Source: Golubevia sp. BC0850
Taxonomy: Eukaryota; Basidiomycota; Exobasidiomycetes; Golubeviales; Golubeviaceae
DNA: 64,000 bases
NCBI GenBank assembly: GCA_012976225.1
Contig: JAAVVG010000003.1
Location: forward strand, 1,054,001-1,118,000
Reading direction: 5' to 3'
Shown here: one piece after another, positions 46,612-57,539 of the stretch
Position numbering within the stretch: position 1 is the first letter of the stretch
How the letters are laid out: each line of letters starts with the position of its first letter
Position numbers and translations under genes: made by a program
Notes under the pieces: model-generated
Database searches by the model: none
What the model saw: only the letters and a program-made list of their open reading frames with translations
What the model was told of the DNA's origin: nothing

Positions 46612-49387
46612 TCAAACTCTTCCTTGAGCTGCCTCCTTTTCGTCAGCGGGAGAAAGATGTAGCATCGAAACGTAACCTAGATCGGAAAAAAGAGATGAGG
46701 AGGTGACAAAAGGGATGAAGGAACGTCAAGAGGATCAGTAAACAAGTCTTCTCGACTTCCATTCTCTCTATCAGTCTGACCAACGCTTTTTGAGTAGAAA
46801 ACATCGAAAGCGAATTCTTGACAGCATCAACATCAAAAAGGTGTTCAACTCACCTCTTCTACAAACCGGACAAGCATACTTTCTCTTAGGAGCTTTACCT
46901 CTCCTCCTCTCTGCTTCTCTAGTAGCTTTCGTACTATCTCTCAACTGAACTGCACATTCAAGACATAAACCATGAGTGCAAGGAAGTAACAAAGTTGTTG
47001 GAGGAGCAGAAAGACAAATCAGACATTCTGATCCATTTGATCCTTCGAAATCAGCTGCTACTGGTGGAAGAGCTGCCGGAACTTCTCCTTCTGCTAATTC
47101 ATCCAGTGGAATCGGTTCCGTTGATTCTTGAGCTCGAACTGGAGGTGGACGAGTTGAAAGTCCGTAGAGTTCTTGAAGTTGGAATCGGTGGACTCCGATC
47201 TGAAAAATGAAAGAGAGGGGAAGGAGTAAGGTCAGTTCCTGTGACGAGAGACAGAGTAGACCGAAGTGCTGCGCCTGAAAATGATTTCGCACTTTCACAG
47301 AGAAGCCCAATTGGAGATGGTGGAGAAGAGAAGGGGAAGATTCGCCTCTCGGAAATGGAAATTCTACTCACTTCAGCTTCCTGTCCTTCAACCTGAGTAC
47401 TCCAAACTCTATTGCCTTCCGCATTGAAGGAGTTTGAACTCATCCTCAAATAAGTAGTCTGTAAATTCGGTTCTTTCAAAGGTTTGAAATCCTCATCCAA
47501 AGCTTCCACCACCAAAGCGATTTTCAAAGTTTCTCTTTCAACGACTGAACTTTTACCATTCTTATCCTCATCTTCTTTCACAATTACTGGTTGAGAAGAG
47601 ACATCTCCTTGATTTTCTAGGATTTCAGGAATTGGATTAGGTGTTGGGAAAGGTTCGATAGTTCCAACTTCTTCTAAAGCTGCCCCACCTTGTAAACCGA
47701 TCATCCTCTCTTCTGATTCTTCCTTCTTAGATTCACCTTCATTCCCTGTCTGAAGAGTGTCTCCTTTGGTGACAGAAGGAGGAGAATAGAGATTTAACCT
47801 TAAAGTCAATTCAGCTTTGTTAGGTTTTCCGAAACCTCTCTTTAATTTGTTGTAATGAACTGGCCAGCCTAGAACGTGAGGTGGCGGACCTCTAGGTTCA
47901 TGATCCTCGATTGAATTGGAGGGACCTGCTTGAGATTGAGAGGCTTGTTTAGCTTGCCAAGTAGCCCAAGAACCATGTTTCCTGGAAGCTCTAACGAAGA
48001 TTTGAATGGAAGCTGCGGGTGCTGCACAATCGTATTCGAAATGAAGTTGATGAGTTGCTGAACCAGAACCGAGGTTGGACTGACTGGTTGGATTAGAAGA
48101 AGATGAAAGAGGATGATCGATCCCAGTCTTGACGTCGGCTGAATTAGAGGCATCAAATTGGGGTAAAACTGGATCAACAGAGGAAGGACCATTCGTTGCA
48201 GACTGATTGTTGGCATTGGCCATACTGCTTAATCTAATAGTATTTCTCTTTAGATTCACATAAGCTTGAAGAGTTGAGCAAATCGAATTCCCACTTCCCA
48301 TTACATCTCCACCTTCCTCTTGAGCTGATGCTTCAGTAGATAAAGCTCCACACCCTGCAGATTTCTCAATCCATTTCTTGAGAGTTCCGATTTCGATTCC
48401 CTCTGCCATGGTGATATTCTCTGAAGGAATTCCAACTCCACCTCCTTGTTCATCTTGTCCTTCGCCTCCCATTCCACTCTCACCTCTGAAATGCCCATCG
48501 GATTCAGAACCCTGATGTTGACCATATTGAGATAAGCCAGAAAGACTTGCACCTCTAGCCCTACCTCTTGAACCCAATCTAACCTTCTTTGGAATTGAAT
48601 TTGAATTGGCATTAGAACTAGCAACAGCATTGTAACCGGCGAAAGTAAATCCAGCTTCACCCACCCCAGGAGTCTCTGCAATAGCAGCTGGAGTTTCAGG
48701 AATTGGATTTTTAAGAATTGGAGGAGCAGCAGAAATTTGATTTGAATTCGAAGTAGGGTTGGTTGTTGAATTGATAGGGTTTCCGTCAAGCAAGATAGGA
48801 CCAGTAGTGCTTGCACCTGAACTAAAGTAATTCGCCAAATTTGGACCAAATAAAGTTGAATTCTCTTCTCTTTCCTTTCTAAGTTTAGTGCTAACTCTTG
48901 GAGCTGTTGAGGTGGTAGTCGTCAAAGGACCTGCAACAGGTACTCCCACCTGATTCTCAACTTCCTGTCCACCTAAACCAGAGCCAACTTGAGCTTCTAA
49001 ATCCACTTGGTGATCGTTTCTTCCATTCCTTCTCACAGTAGATGGATCATAACCTGCAGCCCCAGCACTGAAACCTCTGATATCTCTCTCTGTCGTATTA
49101 CTAACATTTCCAGCTCTCCTGAAAGCAGCGTCCAAATCACTTTGTCTCTCCCTGTCCCTTAAATTTGATAGAGTTGTTGAAATGTTAGATAAGATTGATC
49201 TACCTGAAGCTTCTCTTCCATGAGCAGCTGCTGTATTGAGGTTTGAGTTCTGTGGGGATTGCATCTCAACATCATCTTGAGTGGATGTAGGATTATTGAC
49301 TGCTGGAGCTGAAGAAGATGATCCAATGTTATTCAAGTTGGTATCACCTCTTGACCTTGGTGATAACGTTAAAGCTGCTAACATCAT
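46612..49387 (-). CDS. Mahogunin-type (MGRN1/RNF157-like) RING E3 ubiquitin ligase
   Basis: Probable E3 ligase. Exons (complement) 47372-49387, 46854-47199 and 46612-46676 give 808 residues. The N-terminal two thirds are Ser/Asn/Gly rich and likely disordered. An ordered region around LHFEYDCAAPAASIQIFVRA, TLRLNLYSPPSV and LKIALVVEALDEDF resembles the domain that precedes the RING in mahogunin. IGVHRFQLQELYGL matches the conserved 'LLQEIYGIE' stretch just before the RING. The RING is CLIC, LPCTHGLCLECA and CPVC, with a 20-residue basic insert before the last Cys pair. A tiny last exon gives RGYVSMLHL, the usual end. The start is set at the first ATG (49387), but an upstream exon may be missed. 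Confidence 0.83.
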
Positions 49388-49775
49388 CAACGAGTTTAAC
49401 GTAGCTCTAGCTCTGCAGGATGAAGCGATGAAGATTGGTACAGATGATGATGAGAAGTAGTGGTTCGACTAATCGACTTCAAATTTCAAAGCATTGAAAA
49501 GCCCAATCTCCGCTCAACAGATTTGCTTTTCGCTACCTCTCCCTCTCGAAGAAGAATCCATTTGGTAATTCATTCAAATACATACAGAGTCTTTATCTTA
49601 CATAGGATTACAAGTCAGCCTCCAGCCACAAACAGTGGCAATCTCCGTCCTCCACCGCTCCCGCCACATCTTGATAAAAGCTTCAATCACATGACACAGC
49701 AATTCTTCTAGTACAGGTGAGAAAGGTCAAAAATTAATTCGATAGTATCTTAGAGTTTGTCATCAAGGCCGAACA
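49388..49775. other. Intergenic region upstream of the RING gene
   Basis: 388 bases between the start of the RING gene and the stop of methyltransferase-like copy B, both minus strand. An open frame continues upstream of the chosen RING start without an ATG, so a further coding exon is possible. Nothing else seen. Confidence 0.4.
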
Positions 49776-50697
49776 TCAGTAAATTCCAGGAATTAAGCGG
49801 TATTGGACCTTCTTCATGTATGCTCTGTATTGTGAACCAATCTGAGGATTGCTCGATAGCATTTGCTCTTCATCCTTCATTCTCAGATGAATCAAGATCT
49901 GTCAGAAGGTTGGAAAACATTAGTCTCTAACCAGAAAGTTCGATCTTGAAAGGCTTTAGACTCTGTCTCTCCCTCTACTCACCACTTCAAACAGGGTCAA
50001 TCCTATCAAAATTTTCTTTGCGTTGCTCTGGATGAATCCATTTGGTCTACTCTCGATGAGATACGGATTGTAGAGGATGTGGACAAGCTGAGCACCAAGC
50101 ACTAGAGCTTTAACCGCAGTGTAAGAAGGGTGGCGAACAACCGCTATTCAAACGAAAAGATTCACAGAAAAGATGCACAGGAAAGTCAGAAAGTCGAAAT
50201 TGAGTTTGAAGATTTGGAGGAGTACTTACCATAGGGACCTGAATCAATGATCTGATTGAAGAGTTCGAAGTTGGCAAAACTCGGAAGTAAGTTAGAATGG
50301 AATGCAGATCGCAGGCTCCTTCAACCTTCTTTGTACCCACTTTGTGATTCTCTTTGACAGCTAGTTTGAAAGTGAAAAATTCTTTCAAAACGCTGTAGCA
50401 TTTCAATCTAAGCAACGCCCCGACGATGCAGATGAGATTTGAAGCGATGAACTTCTTTCTGAGATCTGGATTGAGCTCAGATCTGAGCAGAGTTCTGGCC
50501 TGCAGGAAAGAACTTGAGGCTAAAACCAAGTGAAAAAAGCTAGTAGTTGAAGTGAAGACAGCGATTACATCAGACTTCGCTCTTGTTTTCTCCTCAGCCA
50601 GATGTGGAGCCGTTGTCCCTTTGATCGCCAGGTAAGTAGAGATCAGTAGAAGTGACACCTCTGGAATGTTTGAAGGCTTGGAATCAATGTTGAGCAT
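49776..50697 (-). CDS. Isoprenylcysteine carboxyl methyltransferase-like protein, copy B
   Basis: Second ICMT/Ste14-superfamily gene, 220 residues. Exons (complement) 50341-50697, 50230-50251, 49983-50143 and 49776-49898. The last three exon lengths (22, 161, 123) are identical to copy A. The core motifs are kept: IIDSGPYG, VVRHPSYTAVKA, LRMKDEEQML and KKVQYRLIPGIY. Overall the two proteins have diverged clearly, with different central hydrophobic segments. An exception is LRLKCYSVLKEFFTFKLAVK and the following ENHK, which are identical to copy A and nearly identical in DNA, continuing into the first intron. A retained or converted segment is therefore likely. Both genes probably sit in the ER membrane. 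Confidence 0.85.
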
Positions 50698-51304
50698 CTT
50701 GGAAAGGAGAATGATTGGGAAGATGGAGAGGGATCGAGTGGAAGAGGAAAGAAAGCGAGGAAGAGGAAAGAAAGCGAGACGACGACTTCCAAGTTCCAAA
50801 GGGAGTCAAGCAATGGCATTTGAAACCTCTCGGCATCTCCACAGCCCTTTTCAATTGATCAATATTCTCTCGCTAGAAGAGTTCACAAGATAACAGATAC
50901 GAAGACGCTACATAGCTTTGAGACTAGCGACAGCATTATTTTTCCGAGAATGTAATCTAGCTTCTTCAATGTCGTCCAACTAGAGAGTCGAGACGTCGAG
51001 ACGAACAAAAGAAGAAATTGAAACAGAAAGAGAGTGGACCAAGGGATTCGACATGAAGAGAAACAGAGAGTGATGGGGTGGAATCGAAGAGGGACTTCCG
51101 AGGTGAGACGCGAAGAGGGTACGAAAGGAGGCAGAAATTCTCTAAAGACAAAAACATGGACGAGGCAAGGTAAAGAATGAGCTGGAAGAAACGGAGAAGA
51201 CTTAGAGAGGGTAAAGAGGGAGAGTGTGAGTGAGGGAAGTTGGTATATTTACAAAAAGTTGAGAGCTTTGAATGACACTTGAGGTGGAGGTCTGGAGAAA
51301 GCTC
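50698..51304. other. Intergenic region upstream of ICMT-like copy B
   Basis: 607 bases between the start of copy B and the stop of the glycosidase fusion gene. Purine-rich on the + strand; no gene seen. It must include copy B's promoter. Confidence 0.45.
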
Positions 51305-54300
51305 TTACAAAAGTGCAAGACCTAGAGAGACGATTCCGATCAAAGCTACGATAGAAGAAGTCTTGATTCCAGCTTGCACTGAAGAATTCTCATTTCCAGT
51401 TCCGGGACCATCCAAGCCAGTGACATTTCCTTGATGGTAGTCTCTTCTAGCTGCCATCAGAAGAAGATTGAAGGCTAAAGCTTCAGCAGAAGTTGGACCT
51501 GGAGTTGTGAACCCTAAAGCGTAGACTGAATCGACTCCTGAATAGATTCCAGCTGGAGAGACCTTGTCCTGGATGGCTTGGTAGATGGATTCAGCCTCTT
51601 CAACGTGTTGAGCGTAGGCTGGTGACATTGAAGCGAGACGGAACGTTGAGTCTAAAAGAAGAATTGAGAAGAAGACAGATTAGTTAAAAGTTGAGAAATG
51701 CAGTCCGTATTCAACCCCCTTCTCCTCGAAACTCACAAGCCATGAGAGCAGATCCACTAGCATCCAAGAATTCGCCAGTGGCGTTGATGTAGTTGTGGAA
51801 GAGATTACTTCCTGAGTCCAAGAATGGATAAGCCTTATCTAAGATCTCGTTGGTCCACTCAGCCAAATCGGTCTTCTGTTGTACCATTTCACTAGAGAAA
51901 GGAGATTGAGCGATAGACGCCAAGGTTCTAACCATACCTGCGGTAGACCATCCATTGCCTGAAAGATAAAGAGACATAATCATGGTCAGCAGGCTGTAGC
52001 ACGATAAGTAAGAGGCAAGGTTCCTTCTCCAAACTCCATCCCATTTTCCACTCTGACCCACTCATCCTCTTGTCTCACCTGTTACCCAAGCACCGGTGTC
52101 GCTCCTTGTGATGTTTGTTCCATTATAGATATGCATAAATAATCCTTCACCTGCGCCTTCTTGGATTCTCAGCAGATCTCTATCTAAACGGATCTGATCG
52201 TAAGCTTGTTGAAGCAAGGATTGATTGGAAGTGTAAAGACCATAAGCTGCTAGGAAAGGTGGTAACATGTAGAGACTGTCACTCCAGATTTCTTGAGTGT
52301 TGATACGCTGAGAAAAAGAAGTGAAGAAAGAGAATGAGGCGTCAGATTTCATAAACTCTCAAACTTTAAGCTATAGAACTCACCTGAGAGATAGCTCCAT
52401 TGGGCAATCTAATGACATCCTTCAAGAGGTAATCCAATTGTCTCTGTGCAGATCTAGCATACATTCCTGAACCAAGTACACCATCTTGTAATTGACCTGT
52501 AACGAAGGCAGAGAGGAGAATTCCTTCACCCATCGAAGCGCTGTCTAGACTAGAACCAGTGCTGGCATTTCCACCTGGTTCGTCTCCAGTGACGTAAACT
52601 CCCAACCTAAAGAAGAAAGAAAAAAGTGAGTCAGGTCAATACCCAGACAAAGTCAAGAAGGTCTACGCGATCGTCAAAGAAAGACTCGATCAAAGAATCA
52701 ACTAACCTTCCTAAGCCATCTTGGGTGTTTGAAGATCTATAAGCCAACGAGACGACACTCCAAGGAGGATGAGAATCAATCTGAGAAGTATCGATGGATC
52801 CAGGACGGAAAGGCGGTCCGTTTTTTTCTCCATTGAAAACTGACCAACGGCCGTGTTCGAATTCTAGAAGAGCAGATTGAGCAGTCCCTTGTTCCCAACT
52901 ATAAGAATGATAAAATGGAGAATTCAAAAAGTCAGTCAACACGCATACTTCCAACCTTCAGTGGGAAGCACGAGTACTCACGTAGCTCTAGGACTGGAGA
53001 GCATCCCCATTCTGCAGGCATCTGCTAAAGAACTGTTTGGAGAATAGCTTTCTCTTTTGACAAGTTGACGAACAGGAACGTCGTACTCTTTGTTAGCTTC
53101 TACACAAGAGATCAAAGAAAGACTCAAAGCCAAAGCAGTTGATAGCTTAGCAGTCTTGTTTCCACATCGCTGTTTCTTATGAACTGAGGAAGATCTTGAA
53201 GAGAGCAGAGAGTTCTTGTTTTCATTCTGAGATTTCAAAATCACAAAAGTACCATTTGATCTAACTTTAGCTAAATCTCCAGTTGAAACCCATTCTTGTT
53301 CTTTACTAGAGGTAATCGATTTCCCTCTAACCAAGAGTTCACCAACGAAATCTCCTCTTTCACCTTCATTTTGAGGTTTGGTTTCATTTTGATCAACCTT
53401 GATGTTGTAAGCTTTGGCTAGTTTAGAGTCGTCAGTGAGCATGATTTCTAAAGAAACTGAAGGTGGACCTGAATGAGTTGAGGAAATCCCTTCTTTGTTG
53501 AATTGATTGACTTCTGGAGAGAAAGCTTGAAGATCTAGAGTATGAGAAGATGTGATTGGGGAAGTGACTAGTGAGGTGATAGGAGAGCTTCTGGAGTGTA
53601 AAACTTGATTCGGGAGATAAGAATTGGTAACTGAACAGCCGAGAGTAGTTCTCAAAGAGTCCAATAAATCTTGTGAAACCTGAGTGGCAGAATCTTGAAT
53701 GAAGACGTTTCTTAATCCTGAAAGGTTGAACTTGATTCTAAGGTTGTTGAAGAAGATCTTGTCCCAAAAAGTTTGGATTGAAATGCAACCATGACGTAAC
53801 GAAGTCAATTTGGCTTTCGAAGAAGTATTCGAGATGAAAGAGGACTTGGATCTTGATGTCAATTGAGAGGATAAAGAGGAGGCACCGTTTGAAGAAGTGT
53901 AAAGTAAAGTAGGTTTGCAGCTTAAAGGTTCGGTCTCCTTGATGATTTCTCTGGTTAAAGAAGCCCCAGTGTAGATAGCTAGCAGATCCAGAACCAATCC
54001 TGCCGGGTGCTGGCTTGAAGATAGTAGCTCATCCTCCTTACTCTCCTCGACTAAGATGTGATCATTGGTAGTTGGGATCTTATCAGCTGGGAAAAGAGCC
54101 ATTTGAGAAGTCAAACCAGAAGTGAGATGTCCTTGAGAAACTGGGATCCAAGAACCTTCTTTCCAATAATGAGAATGAATGGAGTTCAATCTTGATTCTT
54201 CGTCGAATGTCTCTGGTTCGACAGTAGAGCTGTCTTCTAGGTTTCCCACTTGCTTCCCAGCTTGTAAAAGTTGATCAAAGGAGATGAACTTGAATCCAGC

Positions 54301-54993
54301 GATCTGTTGAACTTGAGATTCCTGCTCTACGATGATTACAGCGTTTGCACTTAGACATGGCAATTGAAGGATCTCTTTCAATTGACTTGATGATAAAGAA
54401 CCTACAAATAGAGCGTTAATGGATTGATTACTTAAAGGAATCGATGTTGGAAGTTCTGATCCAGATCCACCTGATGGAATGACTAACGTTGAGATGGTCT
54501 TGTCTCCCTTTCCAGCACTACGTTCACCAGAAGCTAATAAAGAGATTAGACTACCATAACTCTCCTTTCCAGCTGTATGAATTCCCAAAGCTAAGCTGTC
54601 ATTACTTGCCTTATTGATGACAGAATGAAGACCTTGAATCAAGCATTTAGAATCCTTCTCAACTTGACCATTCCCTTCAACCTGTCTACCTAAGATCCAC
54701 TTCTTTCCAATCCCTTCACTTCCAGTTGAACCAATTTTGATAATAGATTGAACATCAACCACTTTTCTTCTCGGTTTATTGGCTAATTGGAAACCTGAAG
54801 GTGAATTGGCGTTTCGGTAAATGGGAGATTGGTTGGCTTGTCTAACTTTTGAAACGTCGGATTGTCTTGATAAGATTAATGGATGAATCAAAGGAGAATA
54901 AGAAGGTGAAATATAAAGTGAAATTGAAAGAATTAGAATGATTGAAAGGAGTAAAAAAAGTGAAACATCATCTATCACTAGTGAGAATGTCAT
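51305..54993 (-). CDS. Acyl-CoA-synthetase-like pseudoenzyme joined in frame to a GPI-anchored six-hairpin glycosidase (one ORF, possibly two genes)
   Basis: Exons (complement) 52982-54993, 52707-52898, 52384-52606, 52079-52307, 51737-51958 and 51305-51651 give 1074 residues. The first about 610 residues have a membrane anchor (SLFLLLSIILILSISLYI) and an AMP-binding-like domain: DLLAIYTGASLTREII, LLYTSSNGASSLSS where the ATP loop should be, and GELLVRG...WVSTGDLAKVRSNG. The ATP loop is degraded and the C-terminal lysine domain is absent. Without any stop or ATG the frame continues into a signal-like TAKLSTALALSLSLISCVEA and then a secreted glycosidase of the GH105/GH88 type: WEQGTAQSALLEF, SDSLYMLPPFLAAYGLY, AWVTGNGWSTAGMVRTLA. 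It ends in a GPI signal (SSIVALIGIVSLGLALL). The two halves have conflicting topologies, so either a real fusion or a missed second start is possible. Confidence 0.7.
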
Positions 54994-55333
54994 GCTGTTT
55001 ACTGGTAGATGGAGATAGAATGCTCGATGCTTCTGTCTACTTGTCTATTTGTGGCTTAGTTGTGATGAGACTTGAAGATTCTGCTGAATTCAAAAATGTT
55101 ATGTTGAGACTGATTAGGAGGGGAAAGGATAAAGTAGAAGTAGAATCCCCAAGGGGCATAAGAAGGAAGGGGATGGTTCACCTTGGTTGACGTTGAGAAG
55201 GACAAGAACTTTCAAGAATCTCGATCTGGACCCAGTCTTCCGTTGGGCCTCTTCGTTACTTCACTCGTGTCCAGACAAAACTTTCATCTGGGAATTGATA
55301 AAAACATCTGCTTTGGAATCAAACATCTTTCTT

Positions 55334-55368
<35 letters not shown>

Positions 55369-55558
55369 CGAGCTTGTTGGCCCGGAAGAGCTTCCGAACG
55401 CGCTTTGGGATCAAGGGGGTGGTGGATGACTGGAAGTTCTAAATCATCGTCTGGCATATTCATATCCTTGACAAGGTTTAATTGAGAGTAAACATTTTGC
55501 TATAACTAGACTCGCAAGCCACAGAGGCGACAAAATACATTACTGCATCACGTAGGCA
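54994..55558. other. Intergenic region upstream of the synthetase-like/glycosidase gene
   Basis: 565 bases between its start and the stop of the F-box/propeller gene. Contains a GA microsatellite and no gene that I recognise. Confidence 0.45.
55336..55365. repeat. (GA)n microsatellite
   Basis: About 15 perfect GA units about 340 bases upstream of the synthetase-like gene start. On the coding strand of that gene it reads as a CT tract. Confidence 0.9.
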
Positions 55559-57421
55559 TCAGGGAGTGAAGATAACGGAAGTGTAAGGAGTGGACGTCTC
55601 TGAAGTATAAAGTATCCCAGTCTCGAACAATTTCATGAAGGAGACTGGACGTCGTCCTTGAGGTTCTACAGCTACCCTCAAGGCGTGAATCGGCTTTTGA
55701 TCATTAGCGACTGAAGGTAAAGAGTTCTTCGCAGGGAGTGGGACGATATAGATTCGATGACTGGAGGCGAGAGAGTATAACAATCAGTAAAAGACATAGA
55801 AGAAGAGAGAGTAATCCAATGCAGAAACACAAGAAGATTGATTCCGATCTGATGTAGACAGACAGATTGAACTCACTTAATCTCAAAGACAAACCTTCCG
55901 AAAGCGATGGAAAGCCAGCCACCGAACGTAAAGTCGGCAGGGTGGATGGAACCCCCTTGGATGATAGAAACGCAGCTCTCAACCTTTTCTGATAGCACTT
56001 GTTCGCCAACAGAAAGGATTTCAAGCAAACCCTTCCAATCAGAGCAGATAAAAGCTCTCCCGGAGTTTGCGATCGCGACCATGTAATCCCCAGAAATCAT
56101 TCCAGCTCCCCACTCATCTTCTGATAGTGGTTGACTCGTAGGAAAAGGCTTTGAAGAGGTTTCTGGTTCCAAAGAAAGTGAAAGGTGTATCTTTTGTAGA
56201 GTAGCATCGGTTTCGCTAAATGGGATGTTGAAAATGTTTGAGGGCTGCAAAGCAGCAGGGTTGATGGATCCTAGTAGATTTCCGGAGGCCTTATCGTAGA
56301 CGTTATAGCCGCTCGCTGATAGAATGGAGGGGAGTGGGAGGTCAGAGAAATGTTTGCTTTGGAAGGAGGGATCTACTCACTTCCCAGAGCTATCATCACG
56401 ACATCATCGTCTTGATCCAAATGTCCGATTGGTCTACCCTCAGGAATCAGAAGGGTATGCTTCATTAGTGGTGGCTGTTCAGAGAGGTCGTAAATCCAAG
56501 CCTGTCCGAATGAAGAGACAACGCAGAGGTCTCTAGAGAAGGTAGAAGAGGCCAAGTGGTCAGTCACTCAGATCTCAGAGATACAGACTAACTTTCTCGA
56601 CTCACGGAAATCTCAAATGAAACCCTCTGGTACGTTGATTCGGAGACAGAGTTGCGATTTTCTGAAAGTGACCTCTCTTGTTTTCCTTTCCCTCCTCATT
56701 CGGATCCAAATCTAAAGCTCTCCAAACTTCCAGATCATTTTCTCCTACGTTTCTGACAAAGTGACCTTCTGAGTATTCCAGATGTATGTAGTCTCTTGCA
56801 TCTAGTCCCCATAGCTCAGTGAAAGGGTGGTCCATATCGCGAACCTTGAGTCCAAGTGCGCATTCCGAAGTCGTCACGACTAGGCGCCTTTGAAAGTCAT
56901 TTCGGAATCTCCAAGTTTGATAGAGGGGAAGAGGTTCGCAAACATGATGATTCACTTCAATACTTGGTTCGGATGAGCCCCAGTTCCTAGATAGGAGAAC
57001 TTGCTTCTCGCCTGTGAAATGGAGGAGAAGCAAAATTGTGTCAACAGAGATTTTAAATAAAACTCTGAGCTCTCCAAAGAATCTGAAGATTGACTTCGTG
57101 AACGAGATGCTCACAAAGCTGCTTCCAATTCTCCACGCCGTCCCAGTAGGAACTTCCTCCTTCTTGAAGTACCTCAAGCTTACTCTTGGACTTGAGGACC
57201 TCCCGTAGAGTAGGAATCTTAACTGCCTTAGGCTGGTCTGTCGATCCAGTTTCTGAAGGAATGATTTTCAGGGCAGGAGCTTGCCAGAAAGTGTCTGAGT
57301 AGTGATTGAGGAACTCGAGATAGGATTTAGAGATGGCTTCCAGTCTTGTGAGGGAAGTAATGCCCAAATGAGACAGAACTTGAATCACTACCTCTTGTGG
57401 CAATGCTTTTAGAGGATCCAT
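55559..57421 (-). CDS. F-box protein with beta-propeller-like C-terminus
   Basis: Likely SCF ubiquitin ligase adaptor of 518 residues. Exons (complement) 57064-57421, 56606-57011, 56381-56532, 55877-56315 and 55559-55760. The F-box is at the very N-terminus (MDPLKALPQEVVIQVLSHLG, then ISKSYLEFLNHYSDTFWQ). The remainder has repeated short beta-rich stretches with Trp/Asp turns (LYQTWRFRNDFQRRLVVT, DLCVVSSFGQAWIYDLSEQ, GYNVYDKASGNLLGSI, YMVAIANSGRAFICSDWKGL, SIAFGRFVFEI, HRIYIVPLP), which I read as a divergent propeller, not classic WD40. The donor of intron 1 (GTTTTA) is weak but required for frame. The start codon lies only 118 bases from that of PRP31 on the other strand. Confidence 0.75.
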
Positions 57422-57539
57422 GTTCACCTCGAGGTTTGTGGACTGCAAGTAAGTGATAAGGTGCGAGTGGGCAGAAAGAAGAAGGGAAAGCCGCAAGCTG
57501 AACCAACCACACCAATCACTGACACCTTCGTCAATCAAG
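57422..57539. promoter_or_regulatory. Very short divergent promoter, F-box/propeller gene / PRP31
   Basis: Only 118 bases separate the two ATGs, so the core promoters must overlap or lie inside the transcribed regions. No TATA box. Confidence 0.6.
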
